DNA from: Osmia lignaria lignaria
Lineage: Eukaryota > Arthropoda > Insecta > Hymenoptera > Megachilidae
DNA: 64,000 bases
Assembly (NCBI RefSeq): GCF_051020975.1
Contig: NW_027478159.1
Coordinates: 14,896,501-14,960,500, forward strand
Direction of reading: 5' to 3'
Part shown: one piece after another, positions 35,968 to 49,687 of the stretch
Layout: each line of letters begins with the position of its first letter
How positions within the stretch are numbered: position 1 is the first letter of the stretch
Program-made: the position numbers and the translations under genes
The notes under the pieces: model-generated
Told to the model about the DNA's origin: nothing
The model's database searches: none
What the model saw: only the letters and a program-made list of their open reading frames with translations

Positions 35968-38102
35968 GAGTTATCTCAAAGAAAGGGGCCACGGTGTTTC
36001 TGTATCTCTATTATGTTGGTGCGGCTTCGGAACTTTTAAATATCTCGATATATCTCGAAAACCACGCTTCTGATCAAAAAATATCATAGAACATAAATTG
36101 TAGGAAACATAATTCTCTACAAAAAAGGTCTCTTAACATTTTGCCATAGCTCGCTTCGTTTCCGAGATATTTGCAGATTTATCTCAAGGGAAGGGGCCTG
36201 ACGGACATATTTCGAGATATTTCTTCTTCTTGTTGTTCTTCTTCTGCACAGCTAAGCTGGAAGTGGCATTTGCAGCTCGCAATATTGCAGAGTTATCTCA
36301 CAGAAAGGGGCCACGGTGTTTCTGTATCTCTATTATGTTGGTGCGGCTTCGGAACTTTTAAATATCTTGATATATCTCGAGAACTAAGCATCTGATCAAA
36401 AAATATCATAGAACATAAAAAGTAGGAAACTTAATTCTCTACAAAAAAGGTCGCTTAACATTTTGCCATAGCTCGCTTCGTTTCCGAGATATTTGCATAT
36501 TTATCTCAAGGGAAGGGGCCTGACGGACATATTTCGAGATATTTCTTCTTCTTGTTGTTCTTCTTCTGCACAGCTAAGCTGGAAGTGGCATTTGCGGCTC
36601 GCACTAGTGCAGAGTTATCTCAAAGAAAGGGGCCACGGTGTTTCTGTATCTCTATTATGTTGGTGCGGCTTCGGAACTTTTAAATATCTCGATATATCTC
36701 GAAAACTACGCTTCTGATCAAAAAATATCATAGAACATAAATTGTAGGAAACATAATTCTCTACAAAAAAGGTCTCTTAACATTTTGCCATAGCTCTCTT
36801 CGTTTCCGAGATATTTGCAGATTTATCTCAAGGGAAGGGGCCTGACGGACATATTTCGAGATATTTCTTCTTCTTGTTGTTCTTCTTCTGCACAGCTAAG
36901 CTGGAAGTGGCATTTGCAGCTCGCAATAGTGCAGAGTTATCTCAAAGAAAGGGGCCACGGTGTTTCTGTATCTCTATTATGTTGGTGCGGCTTCGGAACT
37001 TTTAAATATCTTGATATATCTCGAGAACTACGCTTCTGATCAAAAAATATCATAGAACGTAAATTGTAGGAAACATTATTCTCTACAAAAAAGGTCTCTT
37101 AACATTTTGCCATAGCTCGCTTCGTTTCCGAGATATTTGCAGATTCATCTCAGGGGAAGGGGTCTGACGGACATATTTCGAGATATTTCTTCTTCTTGTT
37201 GTTCTTCTTCTGCACAGCTAAGCTCGAAGTGGCATTTGCAGCTCGCAATAGTGCAGAGTTATCTCAAAGAAAGAGGCCACGGTGTTTCTGTATCTCTATT
37301 ATGTTGGTGCGGCTTCGGAACTTTTAAATATCTCGATATATCTCGAAAACTACGCTTCTGATCAAAAAATATCATAGACCATAAATTGTAGAAAACATAA
37401 TTCTCTACAAGAAAGGTCTCTTAACATTTTGCCATAGCTCGCTTCGTTTCCGAGATATTTGCAGATTTATCTCAAGGGAAGGGGCCTGACGGACATATTT
37501 CGAGATATTTCTTCTTCTTGTTGTTCTTCTTCTGCACAGCTAAGCTGGAAGTGGCATTTGCGGCTCGCACTAGTGCAGAGTTATCTCAAAGAAAGGGGCC
37601 ACGGTGTTTCTGTATCCCTATTATGTTGGTGCGGCTTCGGAACTTTTAAATATCTCGGTATATCTCGAAAACTACGCTTCTGATCAAAAAATATCATAGA
37701 ACATAAATTGTAGGAAACATAATTCTCTACAAAAAACGTTTCTTAACATTTTGCCATAGCTCGCTTCATTTCCGAGATATTTGCAGATTCAGCTCAAAGG
37801 AACTGGCCTGACGGACATATTTCGAGATATTTCTTCTTCTTGTTGTTCTTCTTCTGCACAGCTAAACTGGAAGTGGCATTTGCCCCTCGCACTAGTGCAG
37901 AGTTATCTCAACGAAAGGGGCCACGGTGTTTCTGTATCTCTATTATGTTGGTGCGGCTTCGGAACTTTTAAATATCTCGATATATCTCGAAAACTACGCT
38001 TCTGATCAAAAAATATCATACAACATAAATTGTAGGAAGCATAATTCTCTACAAAAAAGGTCTCTTAACATTTTGCCATAGCTCGCTTCGTTTCCGAGAT
38101 AT

Positions 38103-39227
38103 TTGCAGATATATCTCAAGGGAAGGGGCCTGACGGACATATTTCGAGATATTTCTTCTTCTTGTTGTTCTTCTTCTGCACAGCTAAGCTGGAAGTGGCA
38201 TTTACAGCTCGCAACAGTGCAGAGTTATCTCAAAGAAAGGGGCCACGGTGTTTCTGTATCTCTATTATGTTGGTGCGGCTTCGGAACTTTTAAATATCTT
38301 GATATATCTCGAGAACTACGCATCTGATCAAAAAATATCATAGAACATGAAAAGTAGGAAACTTAATTCTCTACAAAACAGGTCTCTTAACATTTTGCCA
38401 TAGCTCTCTTCGTTTCCGAGATATTTGCAGATTTATCTCAAGGGAAGGGGCCTGGCGGACATATTTCGAGATATTTCTTCTTCTTGTTGTTCTTCTTCTG
38501 CACAGCTAAGCTGGAAGTGGCATTTGCAGCTCGCAATAGTGCAGAGTTATCTCAAAGAAAGGGGCCACGGTGTTTCTGTATCTCTATCATGTTGGTGCGG
38601 CTTCGGAACTTTTAAATATCTCGATATATCTCGAAAACTACGCTTCTGATCAAAAAATATCATAGAACATAAATTGTAGAAAACATAATTCTCTACAAAA
38701 AAGGTCTCTTAACATTTTGCCATAGCTCGCTTCGTTTCCGAGATATTTGCAGATTTATCTCAAGGGAAGGGGCCTGACGGACATATTTCGAGATATTTCT
38801 TCTTCTTGTTGTTCTTCTTCTGCACAGCTAAGCTGGAAGTGGCATTTGCGGCTCGCACTAGTGCAGAGTTATCTCAAAGAAAGGGGCCACGGTGTTTCTG
38901 TATCCCTATTATGTTGGTGCGGCTTCGGAACTTTTAAATATCTCGATATATCTCGAAAACTACGCTTCTGATCAAAAAATATCATAGAACATAAATTGTA
39001 GGAGACATAATTCTCTACAAAAAACGTCTCTTAACATTTTGCCATAGCTCGCTTCGTTTCCGAGATATTTGCAGATTCAGCTCAAAGGAACTGGCCTGAC
39101 GGACATATTTCGAGATATTTCTTCTTCTTGTTGTTCTTCCTCTGCACAGCTAAGCTGGAAGTGGCATTTGCAGCTCGCCATAGTGCAGAGTTATCTCAAA
39201 GAAAGGGGCCACGGTGTTTCTGTATCT
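38103..39227 (+). repeat. 5149-bp-offset block, copy 2
   Basis: Second copy of the four-monomer block at 32954. The rare GTAGGAGACAT variant near 38999 is shared with 33850 at the same phase, which supports common descent over general monomer similarity. Confidence 0.82.
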
Positions 39228-40034
39228 CTATTATGTTGGTGCGGCTTCGGAACTTTTAAATATCTTGATATATCTCGAGAACTACGCATCTGATCAAAAA
39301 ATATCATAGAACATGAAAAGTAGGAAACTTAATTCTCTACAAAACAGGTCTCTTAACATTTTGCCATAGCTCTCTTCGTTTCCGAGATATTTGCAGATTT
39401 ATCTCAAGGGAAGGGGCCTGACGGACATATTTCGAGATATTTCTTCTTCTTGTTGTTCTTCTTCTGCACAGCTAAGCTGGAAGTGGCATTTGCGGCTCGC
39501 ACTAGTCCAGAGTTATCTCAACGAAAGGGGCCACGGTGTTTCTGTATCTCTATTATGTTGGTGCGGCTTCGGAACTTTTAAATATCTTGATATATCTCGA
39601 GAACTACGCGTCTGATCAAAAAATATCATAGAACATAAAAAGTAGGAAACTTAATTCTCTACAAAAACGGTCTCTTAACATTTTGCCATAGCTCGCTTCG
39701 TTTCCGAGATATTTGCAGATATATTTCAAGGGAAGGGGCCTGACGGGCATATTTCGAGATATTTCTTCTTCTTGTTGTTCTTCTTCTGCACAGCTAAGCT
39801 GGAAGTGGCATTTGCGGCTCGCACTAGTGCACAGTTATCTCAAAGAAAGGGGCCACGGTGTTTCTGTATCTCTATTATGTTGGTGCGTCTTCGGAACTTT
39901 TAAATATCTCGATATATCTCGAAAACTACGCTTCTGATCAAAAAATATCATAGAACATAAATTGTAGGAAACATAATTCTCTACAAAAAACGTCTCTTAA
40001 CATTTTGCCATAGCTCGCTTCGTTTCCGAGATAT

Positions 40035-40353
40035 TTGCAGATTCAGCTCAAAGGAACTGGCCTGACGGACATATTTCGAGATATTTCTTCTTCTTGTTGT
40101 TCTTCTGCACAGCTAAGCTGGAAGTGGCATTTGCAGCTCGCAATAGTGCAGAGTTATCTCAAAGAAAGGGGCCACGGTGTTTCTGTATCTCTATTATGTT
40201 GGTGCGGCTTCGGAACTTTTAAATATCTTGATATATCTCGAGAACTACGCGTCTGATCAAAAAATGTCATAGAACATAAAAAGTAGGAAACTTAATTCTC
40301 TACAAAAACGGGCTCTTAACATTTTGCCATAGCTAACTTCGTTTCCGAGATAT
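40035..40353 (+). repeat. 319-bp Q monomer (3-bp deletion)
   Basis: Same 3-bp loss in the pyrimidine tract as the 31347 copy, but with ATTTCGAGATATT, CAATAGTGCAG and an E 3' end. The deletion therefore sits on a second background, consistent with conversion or crossing-over downstream of it. Confidence 0.92.
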
Positions 40354-42285
40354 TTGCAGATATATCTCAAGGGAAGGGGCCTGACGGACATATTTCGAGA
40401 TATTTCTTCTTCTTGTTGTTCTTCTTCTGCACAGCTAAGCTGGAAGTGGCATTTGCGGCTCGCACTAGTGCAGAGTTATCTCAAAGAAAGGGGCCACGGT
40501 GTTTCTGTATCTCTATTATGTTGGTGCGGCTTCGGAACTTTTAAATATCTCGATATATCTCGAAAACTACGCTTCTGATCAAAAAATATCATAGAACATA
40601 AATTGTAGGAAACATAATTCTCTACAAAAAAGGTCTCTTAACATTTTGCCATAGCTCGCTTCGTTTCCGAGATATTTGCAGATTTATCTCAAGGGAAGGG
40701 GCCTGACGGACATATTTCGAGATATTTCTTCTTCTTGTTGTTCTTCTTCTGCACAGCTAAGCTGGAAGTGGCATTTGCGGCTCGCACTAGTGCAGAGTTA
40801 TCTCAAAGAAAGGGGCCACGGTGTTTCTGTATCCCTATTATGTTGGTGCGGCTTCGGAACTTTTAAATATCTCGATATATCTCGAAAACTACGCTTCTGA
40901 TCAAAAAATATCATAGAACATGAAAAGTAGGAAACATAATTCTCTACAAAAAACGTCTCTTAACATTTTGCCATAGCTCGCTTCGTTTCCGAGATATTTG
41001 CAGATTCAGCTCAAAGGAACTGGCCTGACGGACATATTTCGAGATATTTCTTCTTCTTGTTGTTCTTCTTCTGCACAGCTAAGCTGGAAGTGGCATTTGC
41101 CCCTCGCACTAGTGCAGAGTTATCTCAACGAAAGGGGCCACGGTGTTTCTGTATCTCTATTATGTTGGTGCGGCTTCGGAACTTTTAAATATCTCGATAT
41201 ATCTCGAAAACTACGCTTCTGATCAAAAAATATCATAGAACATAAATTGTAGGGAGCATAATTCTCTACAAAAAAGGTCTCTTAACATTTTGCCATAGCT
41301 CGCTTCGTTTCCGAGATATTTGCAGATATATCTTAAGGGAAGGGGCCTGACGGACATATTTCGAGATATTTCTTCTTCTTGTTGTTCTTCTTCTGCACAG
41401 CTAAGCTGGAAGTGGCATTTACAGCTCGCAACAGTGCAGAGTTATCTCAAAGAAAGGGGCCACGGTGTTTCTGTATCTCTATTATGTTGGTGCGGCTTCG
41501 GAACTTTTAAATATCTTGATATATCTCGAGAACTACGCATCTGATCAAAAAATATCATAGAACATGAAAAGTAGGAAACTTAATTCTCTACAAAACAGGT
41601 CTCTTAACATTTTGCCATAGCTCTCTTCGTTTCCGAGATATTTGCAGATTTATCTCAAGGGAAGGGGCCTGACGGACATATTTCGAGATATTTCTTCTTC
41701 TTGTTGTTCTTCTTCTGCACAGCTAAGCTGGAAGTGGCATTTGCGGCTCGCACTAGTGCAGAGTTATCTCAACGAAAGGGGCCACGGTGTTTCTGTATCT
41801 CTATTATGTTGGTGCGGCTTCGGAACTTTTAAATATCTTGATATATCTCGAGAACTACGCGTCTGATCAAAAAATATCATAGAACATAAAAAGTAGGAAA
41901 CTTAATTCTCTACAAAAACGGTCTCTTAACATTTTGCCATAGCTCGCTTCGTTTCCGAGATATTTGCAGATATATTTCAAGGGAAGGGGCCTGACGGGCA
42001 TATTTCGAGATATTTCTTCTTCTTGTTGTTCTTCTTCTGCACAGCTAAGCTGGAAGTGGCATTTGCGGCTCGCACTAGTGCACAGTTATCTCAAAGAAAG
42101 GGGCCACGGTGTTTCTGTATCTCTATTATGTTGGTGCGTCTTCGGAACTTTTAAATATCTCGATATATCTCGAAAACTACGCTTCTGATCAAAAAATATC
42201 ATAGAACATAAATTGTAGGAAACATAATTCTCTACAAAAAACGTCTCTTAACATTTTGCCATAGCTCGCTTCGTTTCCGAGATAT

Positions 42286-42604
42286 TTGCAGATTCAGCTC
42301 AAAGGAACTGGCCTGACGGACATATTTCGAGATATTTCTTCTTCTTGTTGTTCTTCTGCACAGCTAAGCTGGAAGTGGCATTTGCAGCTCGCAATAGTGC
42401 AGAGTTATCTCAAAGAAAGGGGCCACGGTGTTTCTGTATCTCTATTATGTTGGTGCGGCTTCGGAACTTTTAAATATCTTGATATATCTCGAGAACTACG
42501 CGTCTGATCAAAAAATGTCATAGAACATAAAAAGTAGGAAACTTAATTCTCTACAAAAACGGTCTCTTAACATTTTGCCATAGCTCACTTCGTTTCCGAG
42601 ATAT
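42286..42604 (+). repeat. 319-bp Q monomer (3-bp deletion)
   Basis: Counterpart of the 40035 copy, 2251 bp downstream, with the same deletion and AATGTCATAG variant. Confidence 0.92.
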
Positions 42605-43892
42605 TTGCAGATATATCTCAAGGGAAGGGGCCTGACGGACATATTTCGAGATATTTCTTCTTCTTGTTGTTCTTCTTCTGCACAGCTAAGCTGGAAGTGG
42701 CATTTGCGGCTCGCACTAGTGCAGAGTTATCTCAAAGAAAGGGGCCACGGTGTTTCTGTATCTCTATTATGTTGGTGCGGCTTCGGAACTTTTAAATATC
42801 TCGATATATCTCGAAAACTACGCTTCTGATCAAAAAATATCATAGAACATAAATTGTAGGAAACATAATTCTCTACAAAAAAGGTCTCTTAACATTTTGC
42901 CATAGCTCTCTTCGTTTCCGAGATATTTGCAGATTTATCTCAAGGGAAGGGGCCTGACGGACATATTTCGAGATATTTCTTCTTCTTGTTGTTCTTCTTC
43001 TGCACAGCTAAGCTGGAAGTAGCATTTGCAGCTCGCAATAGTGCAGAGTTATCTCAAAGAAAGGGGCCACGGTGTTTCTGTATCTCTATTATGTTGGTGC
43101 GGCTTCGGAACTTTTAAATATCTTGATATATCTCGAGAACTACGCGTCTGATCAAAAAATGTCATAGAACATAAAAAGTAGGAAACTTAATTCTCTACAA
43201 AAACGGTCTCTTAACATTTTGCCATAGCTCACTTCGTTTCCGAGATATTTGCAGATATATCTCAAGGGAAGGGGCCTGACGGACATATTTCGAGATATTT
43301 CTTCTTCTTGTTGTTCTTCTTCTGCACAGCTAAGCTGGAAGTGGCATTTGCGGCTCGCACTAGTGCAGAGTTATCTCAAAGAAAGGGGCCACGGTGTTTC
43401 TGTATCTCTATTATGTTGGTGCGGCTTCGGAACTTTTAAATATCTCGATATATCTCGAAAACTACGCTTCTGATCAAAAAATATCATAGAACATAAATTG
43501 TAGGAAACATAATTCTCTACAAAAAAGGTCTCTTAACATTTTGCCATAGCTCTCTTCGTTTCCGAGATATTTGCAGATTTATCTCAAGGGAAGGGGCCTG
43601 ACGGACATATTTCGAGATATTTCTTCTTCTTGTTGTTCTTCTTCTGCACAGCTAAGCTGGAAGTAGCATCTGCAGCTCGCAATAGTGCAGAGTTATCTCA
43701 AAGAAAGGGGCCACGGTGTTTCTGTATCTCTATTATGTTGGTGCGGCATCGGAACTTTTAAATATCTTGATATATCTCGAGAACTACGCGTCTGATCAAA
43801 AAATATCATAGAACATAAAAAGTAGGAAACTTAATTCTCTACAACAACGGTCTCTTAACATTTTGCCATAGCTCGCTTCGTTTCCGAGATAT
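42605..43892 (+). repeat. Two copies of a 644-bp dimer (K + damaged E monomer)
   Basis: 42605 and 43249 are K monomers, each preceded by GCTCACTTCG. 42927 and 43571 are E monomers, both with GGAAGTAGCAT. The second pair shows extra changes (AGCATCTGCAG and GCGGCATCGG near 43745) and lacks AATGTCAT at its end, so identity stops within the second dimer. Confidence 0.78.
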
Positions 43893-44858
43893 TTGCATAT
43901 TTATCTCAAGGGAAGGGGCCTGACGGACATATTTCGAGATATTTCTTCTTCTTGTTGTTCTTCTTCTGCACAGCTAAGCTCGAAGTGGCATTTGCAGCTC
44001 GCAATAGTGCAGAGTTATCTCAAAGAAAGAGGCCACGGTGTTTCTGTACCTCTATTATGTTGGTGCAGTTTCGGAACTTTTAAATATCTTGATATATCTC
44101 GAGAACTACGCATCTGATCAAAAAATATCATACTACATAAAAAGTAGGAAACTTAATTCTCTACAAGAAAGGTCTCTAAACATTTTGCCATAGCTCGCTT
44201 CGTTTCCGAGATATTTGCAGATATATCTCAAGGGAAGGGGCGTGACGGACATATTTCGAGATATTTCTTCTTCTTGTTGTTCTTCTTCTGCACAGCTAAG
44301 CTGGAAGTGGCATTTGCAGCTCGCAATAGTGCAGAGTTATCTCAAAGAGAGGGGCCACCGTGTTTCTGTATCTCTATTATGTTGGTGCGGCTTCGGAACT
44401 TTTAAATATCTTGATATATTTCGAGAACTACGCATCTGATCAAAAAATATCATAGAAGATAAAAAGTAGGAAACTTAATTCTCTACAAAAAAGGTCTCTT
44501 AACATTTCGCCATAGCTCGCTTCGTTTCCGAGATATTTGCAGATTTATCTCAGGGGAAGGGGCCTGTCGGACATATTTCGAGATATTTCTTCTTCTTGTT
44601 GTTCTTCTTCTGCACAGCTAAGCTGGAAGTGGCATTTGCGGCTCGCACTAGTGCAGAGTTATCTCAAAGAAAGGGGCCACGGTGTTTCTGTATCCCTATT
44701 ATGTTGGTGCGGCTTCGGAACTTTTAAATATCTCGATATATCTCGAAAACTACGCTTCTGATCAAAAAATATCATAGAACATAAATTGTAGGAAACATAA
44801 TTCTCTACAAAAAACGTCTCTTAACATTTTGCCATAGCTCGCTTCGTTTCCGAGATAT

Positions 44859-46580
44859 TTGCAGATTCAGCTCAAAGGAACTGGCCTGACGGACATATTT
44901 CGCGATATTTCTTCTTCTTGTTGTTCTTCCTCTGCACAGCTAAGCTGGAAGTGGCATGTGCAGCTCGCAATAGTGCAGAGTTATCTCAAAGAAAGGGGCC
45001 ACGGTGTTTCTGTATCTCTATCATGTTGGTGCGGCTTCGGAACTTTTAAATATCTCGATATATCTCGAAAACTACGCTTCTGATCAAAAAATATCATAGA
45101 ACATAAATTGTAGGAAACATAATTCTCTACAAAAAACGTCTCTTAACATTTTGCCATAGCTCGCTTCGTTTCCGAGATATTTGCAGATTCAGCTCAAAGG
45201 AACTGGCCTGACGGACATATTTCGAGATATTTCTTCTTCTTGTTGTTCTTCCTCTGCACAGCGAAGCTGGAAGTGGCATTTGCAGCTCGCCATAGTGCAG
45301 AGTTATCTCAAAGAAAGGGGCCACGGTGTTTCTGTATCTCTATTATGTTGGTGCGGCTTCGGAACTTTTAAATATCTTGATATATCTCGAGAACTACGCA
45401 TCTGATCAAAAAATATCATAGAACATAAAAAGTAGGAAACTTAATTCTCTACAAAAAAGGTCTCTTAACATTTTGCCATAGCTCGCTTCGTTTCCGAGAT
45501 ATTTGCAGATTTATCTCAAGGGAAGGGGCCTGACGGACATATTTCGAGATATTTCTTCTTCTTGTTGTTCTTCTTCTGTACAGCTAAGCTGGAAGTGGCA
45601 TTTGCCCCTCGCACTAGTGCAGAGTTATCTCAACGAAAGGGGCCACGGTGTTTCTGTATTTCTATTATGTTGGTGCGGCTTCGGAAGTTTTAAATATCTC
45701 GATATATCTCGTAAACTACGCTTCTGATCAAAAAATATCATAGAACATAAATTATAGGAAACTTAATTCTCTACAAAAAAGGTCTCTTAACATTTTGCCA
45801 TAGCTCTCTTCGTTTCCGAGATATTTGCAGATTTATCTCAAGGGAAGGGGCCTGACGGACATATTTCGAGATATTTCTTCTTCTTGTTGTTCTTCTTCTG
45901 CACAGCTAAGCTGGAAGTGGCATTTGCAGCTCGCAATAGTGCAGAGTTATCTCAAAGAAAGGGGCCACGGTGTTTCTGTATCTCTATTATGTTGGTGCGG
46001 CATCGGAACTTTTAAATATCTTGATATATCTCGAGAACTACGCGTCTCATCAAAAAATATCATAGAACATAAAAAGTAGGAAACTTAATTCTCTACAACA
46101 ACGGTCTCTTAACATTTTGCCATAGCTCGCTTCGTTTCCGAGATATTTGCATATTTATCTCAAGGGAAGCGGCCTGACGGACATATTTCGAGATATTTCT
46201 TCTTCTTGTTGTTCTTCTTCTGCACAGCTAAGCTCGAAGTGGCATTTGCAGCTCGCAACAGTGCAGAGTTATCTCAAAGAAAGAGGCCACGGTGTTTCTG
46301 TACCTCTATTATGTTGGTGCAGTTTCGGAACTTTTAAATATCTTGATATATCTCGAGAACTACGCATCTGATCAAAAAATATCATCGAACATGAAAAGTA
46401 GGAAACTTAATTCTCTACAACAACGGTCTCTTAACATTTTGCCATAGCTCGCTTCGTTTCCGAGATATTTGCAGATTTATCTCAAGGGAAGTGGCCTGAC
46501 GGACATATTTCGAGATATTTCTTCTTCTTGTTGTTCTTCTTCTGCACAGCTAAGCTGGAAGTGGCATTTGCAGCTCGCAC
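44859..46580 (+). repeat. 6761-bp-offset block, copy 1
   Basis: Matches 51620-53341 in order: Q monomer with TTTCGCGATATT, Q monomer with CACAGCGAAGC, monomer with TTCTGTACAGC and TTGCCCCTCGC, monomer with GCGGCATCGG, H monomer with AAGCTCGAAGTGG. Several substitutions separate the copies; for example copy 1 alone has GGCATGTGCAG, CGGAAGTTTT and CTCGTAAACTACG. The offset is 21 monomers less 1 bp. Confidence 0.83.
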
Positions 46581-49125
46581 TAGTGCAGAGTTATCTCAAA
46601 GAAAGGGGCCACGGTGTTTCTGTATCTCTATTATGTTGGTGCGGCTTCGGAACTTTTAAATATCACGATATATCTCGAAAACTACGCTTCTGATCAAAAA
46701 ATATCATAGAACATAAATTGTAGAAAACATAATTCTCTACAAAAAAGGTCTCTTAACATTTTGCCATAGCTCGCTTCGTTTCCGAGATATTTGCAGATAT
46801 ATCTCAAGGGAAGGGGCCTGACGGACATATTTCGAGATATTTCTTCTTCTTGTTGTTCTTCTTCTGCACAGCTAAGCTGGAAGTGGCATTTGCGGCTCGC
46901 ACTAGCGCACAGTTATCTCAAAGAAAGGGGCCACGGTGTTTCTGTATCTCTATTATGTTGGTGCGTCTTCGGAACTTTTAAATATCTCGATATATCTCGA
47001 AAACTACGCTTCTGATCAAAAAATATCATAGAACGTAAATTGTAGGAAACATTATTCTCTACATAAAAGGTCTCTTAACATTTTGCCATAGCTCGCTTCG
47101 TTTCCGAGATATTTGCAGACTCATCTCAAGGGAAGGGGTCTGACGGACATATTTCGAGATATTTCTTCTTCTTGTTGTTCTTCTTCTGCACAGCTAAGCT
47201 CGAAGTGGCATTTGCAGCTCGCAATAGTGCAGAGTTATCTCAAAGAAAGAGGCCACGGTGTTTCTGTACCTCTATTATGTTGGTGCAGTTTCGGAACTTT
47301 AAAATATCTTGATATATCTCGAGAACTACGCATCTGATCAAAAAATATCATCGAACATAAAAAGTAGGAAACTTAATTCTCTACAAAAAAGGTCTCTTAA
47401 CATTTTGCCATAGCTCGCTTCGTTTCCGAGATATTTGCAGATTCAGCTCAAAGGAACTGGCCTGACGGACATATTTCGAGATATTTCTTCTTCTTGTTGT
47501 TCTTCCTCTGCACAGCGAAGCTGGAAGTGGCATTTGCAGCTCGCCATAGTGCAGAGTTATCTCAAAGAAAGGGGCCACGGTGTTTCTGTATCTCTATTAT
47601 GTTGGTGCGGCTTCGGAACTTTTAAATATCTTGATATATCTCGAGAACTACGCATCTGATCAAAAAATATCATAGAACATAAAAAGTAGGAAACTTAATT
47701 CTCTACAAAAAAGGTCTCTTAACATTTTGCCATAGCTCGCTTCGTTTCCGAGATATTTGCAGATTTATCTCAAGGGAAGGGGCCTGACGGACATATTTCG
47801 AGATATTTCTTCTTCTTGTTGTTCTTCTTCTGCACAGCTAAGCTGGAAGTGGCATTTGCAGCTCGCAATAGTGCAGAGTTATCTCAAAGAAAGGGGCCAC
47901 GGTGTTTCTGTACCTCTATTATGTTGGTGCAGTTTCGGAACTTTTAAATATCTTGATATATCTCGAGAACTACGCATCTGATCAAAAAATATCATCGAAC
48001 ATAAAAAGTAGGAAACTTAATTCTCTACAACAACGGTCTCTTAACATTTTGCCATAGCTCGCTTCGTTTCCGAGATATTTGCAGATTTATCTCAAGGGAA
48101 GTGGCCTGACGGACATATTTCGAGATATTTCTTCTTCTTGTTGTTCTTCTTCTGCACAGCTAAGCTGGAAGTGGCATTTGCAGCTCGCACTAGTGCAGAG
48201 TTATCTCAAAGAAAGGGGCCACGGTGTTTCTGTATCTCTATTATGTTGGTGCGGCTTCGGAACTTTTAAATATCTCGATATATCTCGAAAACTACGCTTC
48301 TGATCAAAAAATATCATAGAACATAAATTGTAGAAAACATAATTCTCTACAAAAAAGGTCTCTTAACATTTTGCCATAGCTCGCTTCGTTTCCGAGATAT
48401 TTGCAGATATATCTCAAGGGAAGGGGCCTGACGGACATATTTCGAGATATTTCTTCTTCTTGTTGTTCTTCTTCTGCACAGCTAAGCTGGAAGTGGCATT
48501 TGCGGCTCGCACTAGCGCACAGTTATCTCAAAGAAAGGGGCCACGGTGTTTCTGTATCTCTATTATGTTGGTGCGTCTTCGGAACTTTTAAATATCTCGA
48601 TATATCTCGAAAACTACGCTTCTGATCAAAAAATATCATAGAACGTAAATTGTAGGAAACATTATTCTCTACATAAAAGGTCTCTTAACATTTTGCCATA
48701 GCTCGCTTCGTTTCCGAGATATTTGCAGATTCATCTCAAGGGAAGGGGTCTGACGGACATATTTCGAGATATTTCTTCTTCTTGTTGTTGTTCTTCTGCA
48801 CAGCTAAGCTCGAAGTGGCATTTGCAGCTCGCAATAGTGCAGAGTTATCTCAAAGAAAGAGGCCACGGTGTTTCTGTACCTCTATTATGTTGGTGCAGCT
48901 TCGGAACTTTTAAATATCTTGATATATCTCGAGAACTACGCATCTGATCAAAAAATATCATCGAACATAAAAAGTAGGAAACTTAATTCTCTACAAAAAA
49001 GGTCTCTTAACATTTTGCCATAGCTCGCTTCGTTTCCGAGATATTTGCAGATTCAGCTCAAAGGAACTGGCCTGACGGACATATTTCGAGATATTTCTTC
49101 TTCTTGTTGTTCTTCCTCTGCACAG
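46300..49125 (+). repeat. 5-monomer (1610-bp) duplication
   Basis: About 46300-47515 matches 47910-49125: AAGTGGCC monomer, GCACTAGCGCACAG monomer, TTCATCTCAAGG monomer (first copy CTCATCTC), then a Q monomer. Shared rare variants are CTAGCGCAC and ACATAAAAGGTC. Differences include ATCACGATAT near 46663 and TTGTTGTTGTTC near 48783. Confidence 0.8.
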
Positions 49126-49366
49126 CTAAGCTGGAAGTGGCATTTGCAGCTCGCAATATTGCAGAGTTATCTCACAGAAAGGGGCCACGGTGTTTCTGTA
49201 TCTCTATTATGTTGGTGCGGCTTCGGAACTTTTAAATATCTTGATATATCTCGAGAACTAAGCATCTGATCAAAAAATATCATAGAACATAAGAAGTAGG
49301 AAACTTAATTCTCTACAACAACGGTCTCTTAACATTTTGCCACAGCTCGCTTCGTTTCCGAGATAT

Positions 49367-49687
49367 TTGCATATTTATCTCAAGGGAAGGGGCAGACGGA
49401 CATATTTCGAGATATTTCTTCTTCTTGTTGTTCTTCTTCTGCACAGCTAAGCTGGAAGTGGCATTTGCGGCTCGCACTAGTGCAGAGTTATCTCAAAGAA
49501 AGGGGCCACGGTGTTTCTGTATCTCTATTATGTTGGTGCGGCTTCGGAACTTTTAAATATCTCGATATATCTCGAAAACTACGCTTCTGATCAAAAAATA
49601 TCATAGAACATAAATTGTAGGAAACATAATTCTCTACAAAAAAGGTCTCTTAACATTTTGCCATAGCTCTCTTCGTTTCCGAGATAT
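49367..49687 (+). repeat. 321-bp H monomer with a 1-bp loss
   Basis: Reads GGGGCAGACGG in place of GGGGCCTGACGG: one base shorter and altered at the CTGAC motif. This monomer lacks the conserved branch-point-like CTGAC and the 74-codon open frame. Confidence 0.85.

Larger units (their letters stand above)
39182..42908 (+). repeat. 7-monomer (2251-bp) higher-order repeat
   Basis: 39182-40657 matches 41433-42908. The order is LNERG-type monomer (TCTCAACGAAAGG), ATATTTCAAGG/GACGGGCAT monomer, 319-bp Q monomer with AAAAAATGTCAT, then a K monomer. Differences are CTAGTCCAG at 39502, ACGGGCTC near 40309 and GCTAACTTCG near 40335. The period is seven monomers less 3 bp. Confidence 0.85.
26840..44214 (+). 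repeat. Array region IV: interleaved 10-mer and 7-mer duplications
   Basis: About 54 monomers with overlapping duplicated blocks at offsets of 3217, 3861, 5149, 2251, 1610 and 644 bp. Marker types are TTCATCTCAGGGG (29093, 32310, 35527, 37137), CCTGGCGGAC (29415, 31025, 33276, 38425), ATATTTCAAGG with GACGGGCAT (30381, 34242, 39713, 41964), and TTGCCCCTCGCAC (31666, 34883, 37781, 40998). Four 319-bp copies occur only here. No gene is seen. Confidence 0.87.
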
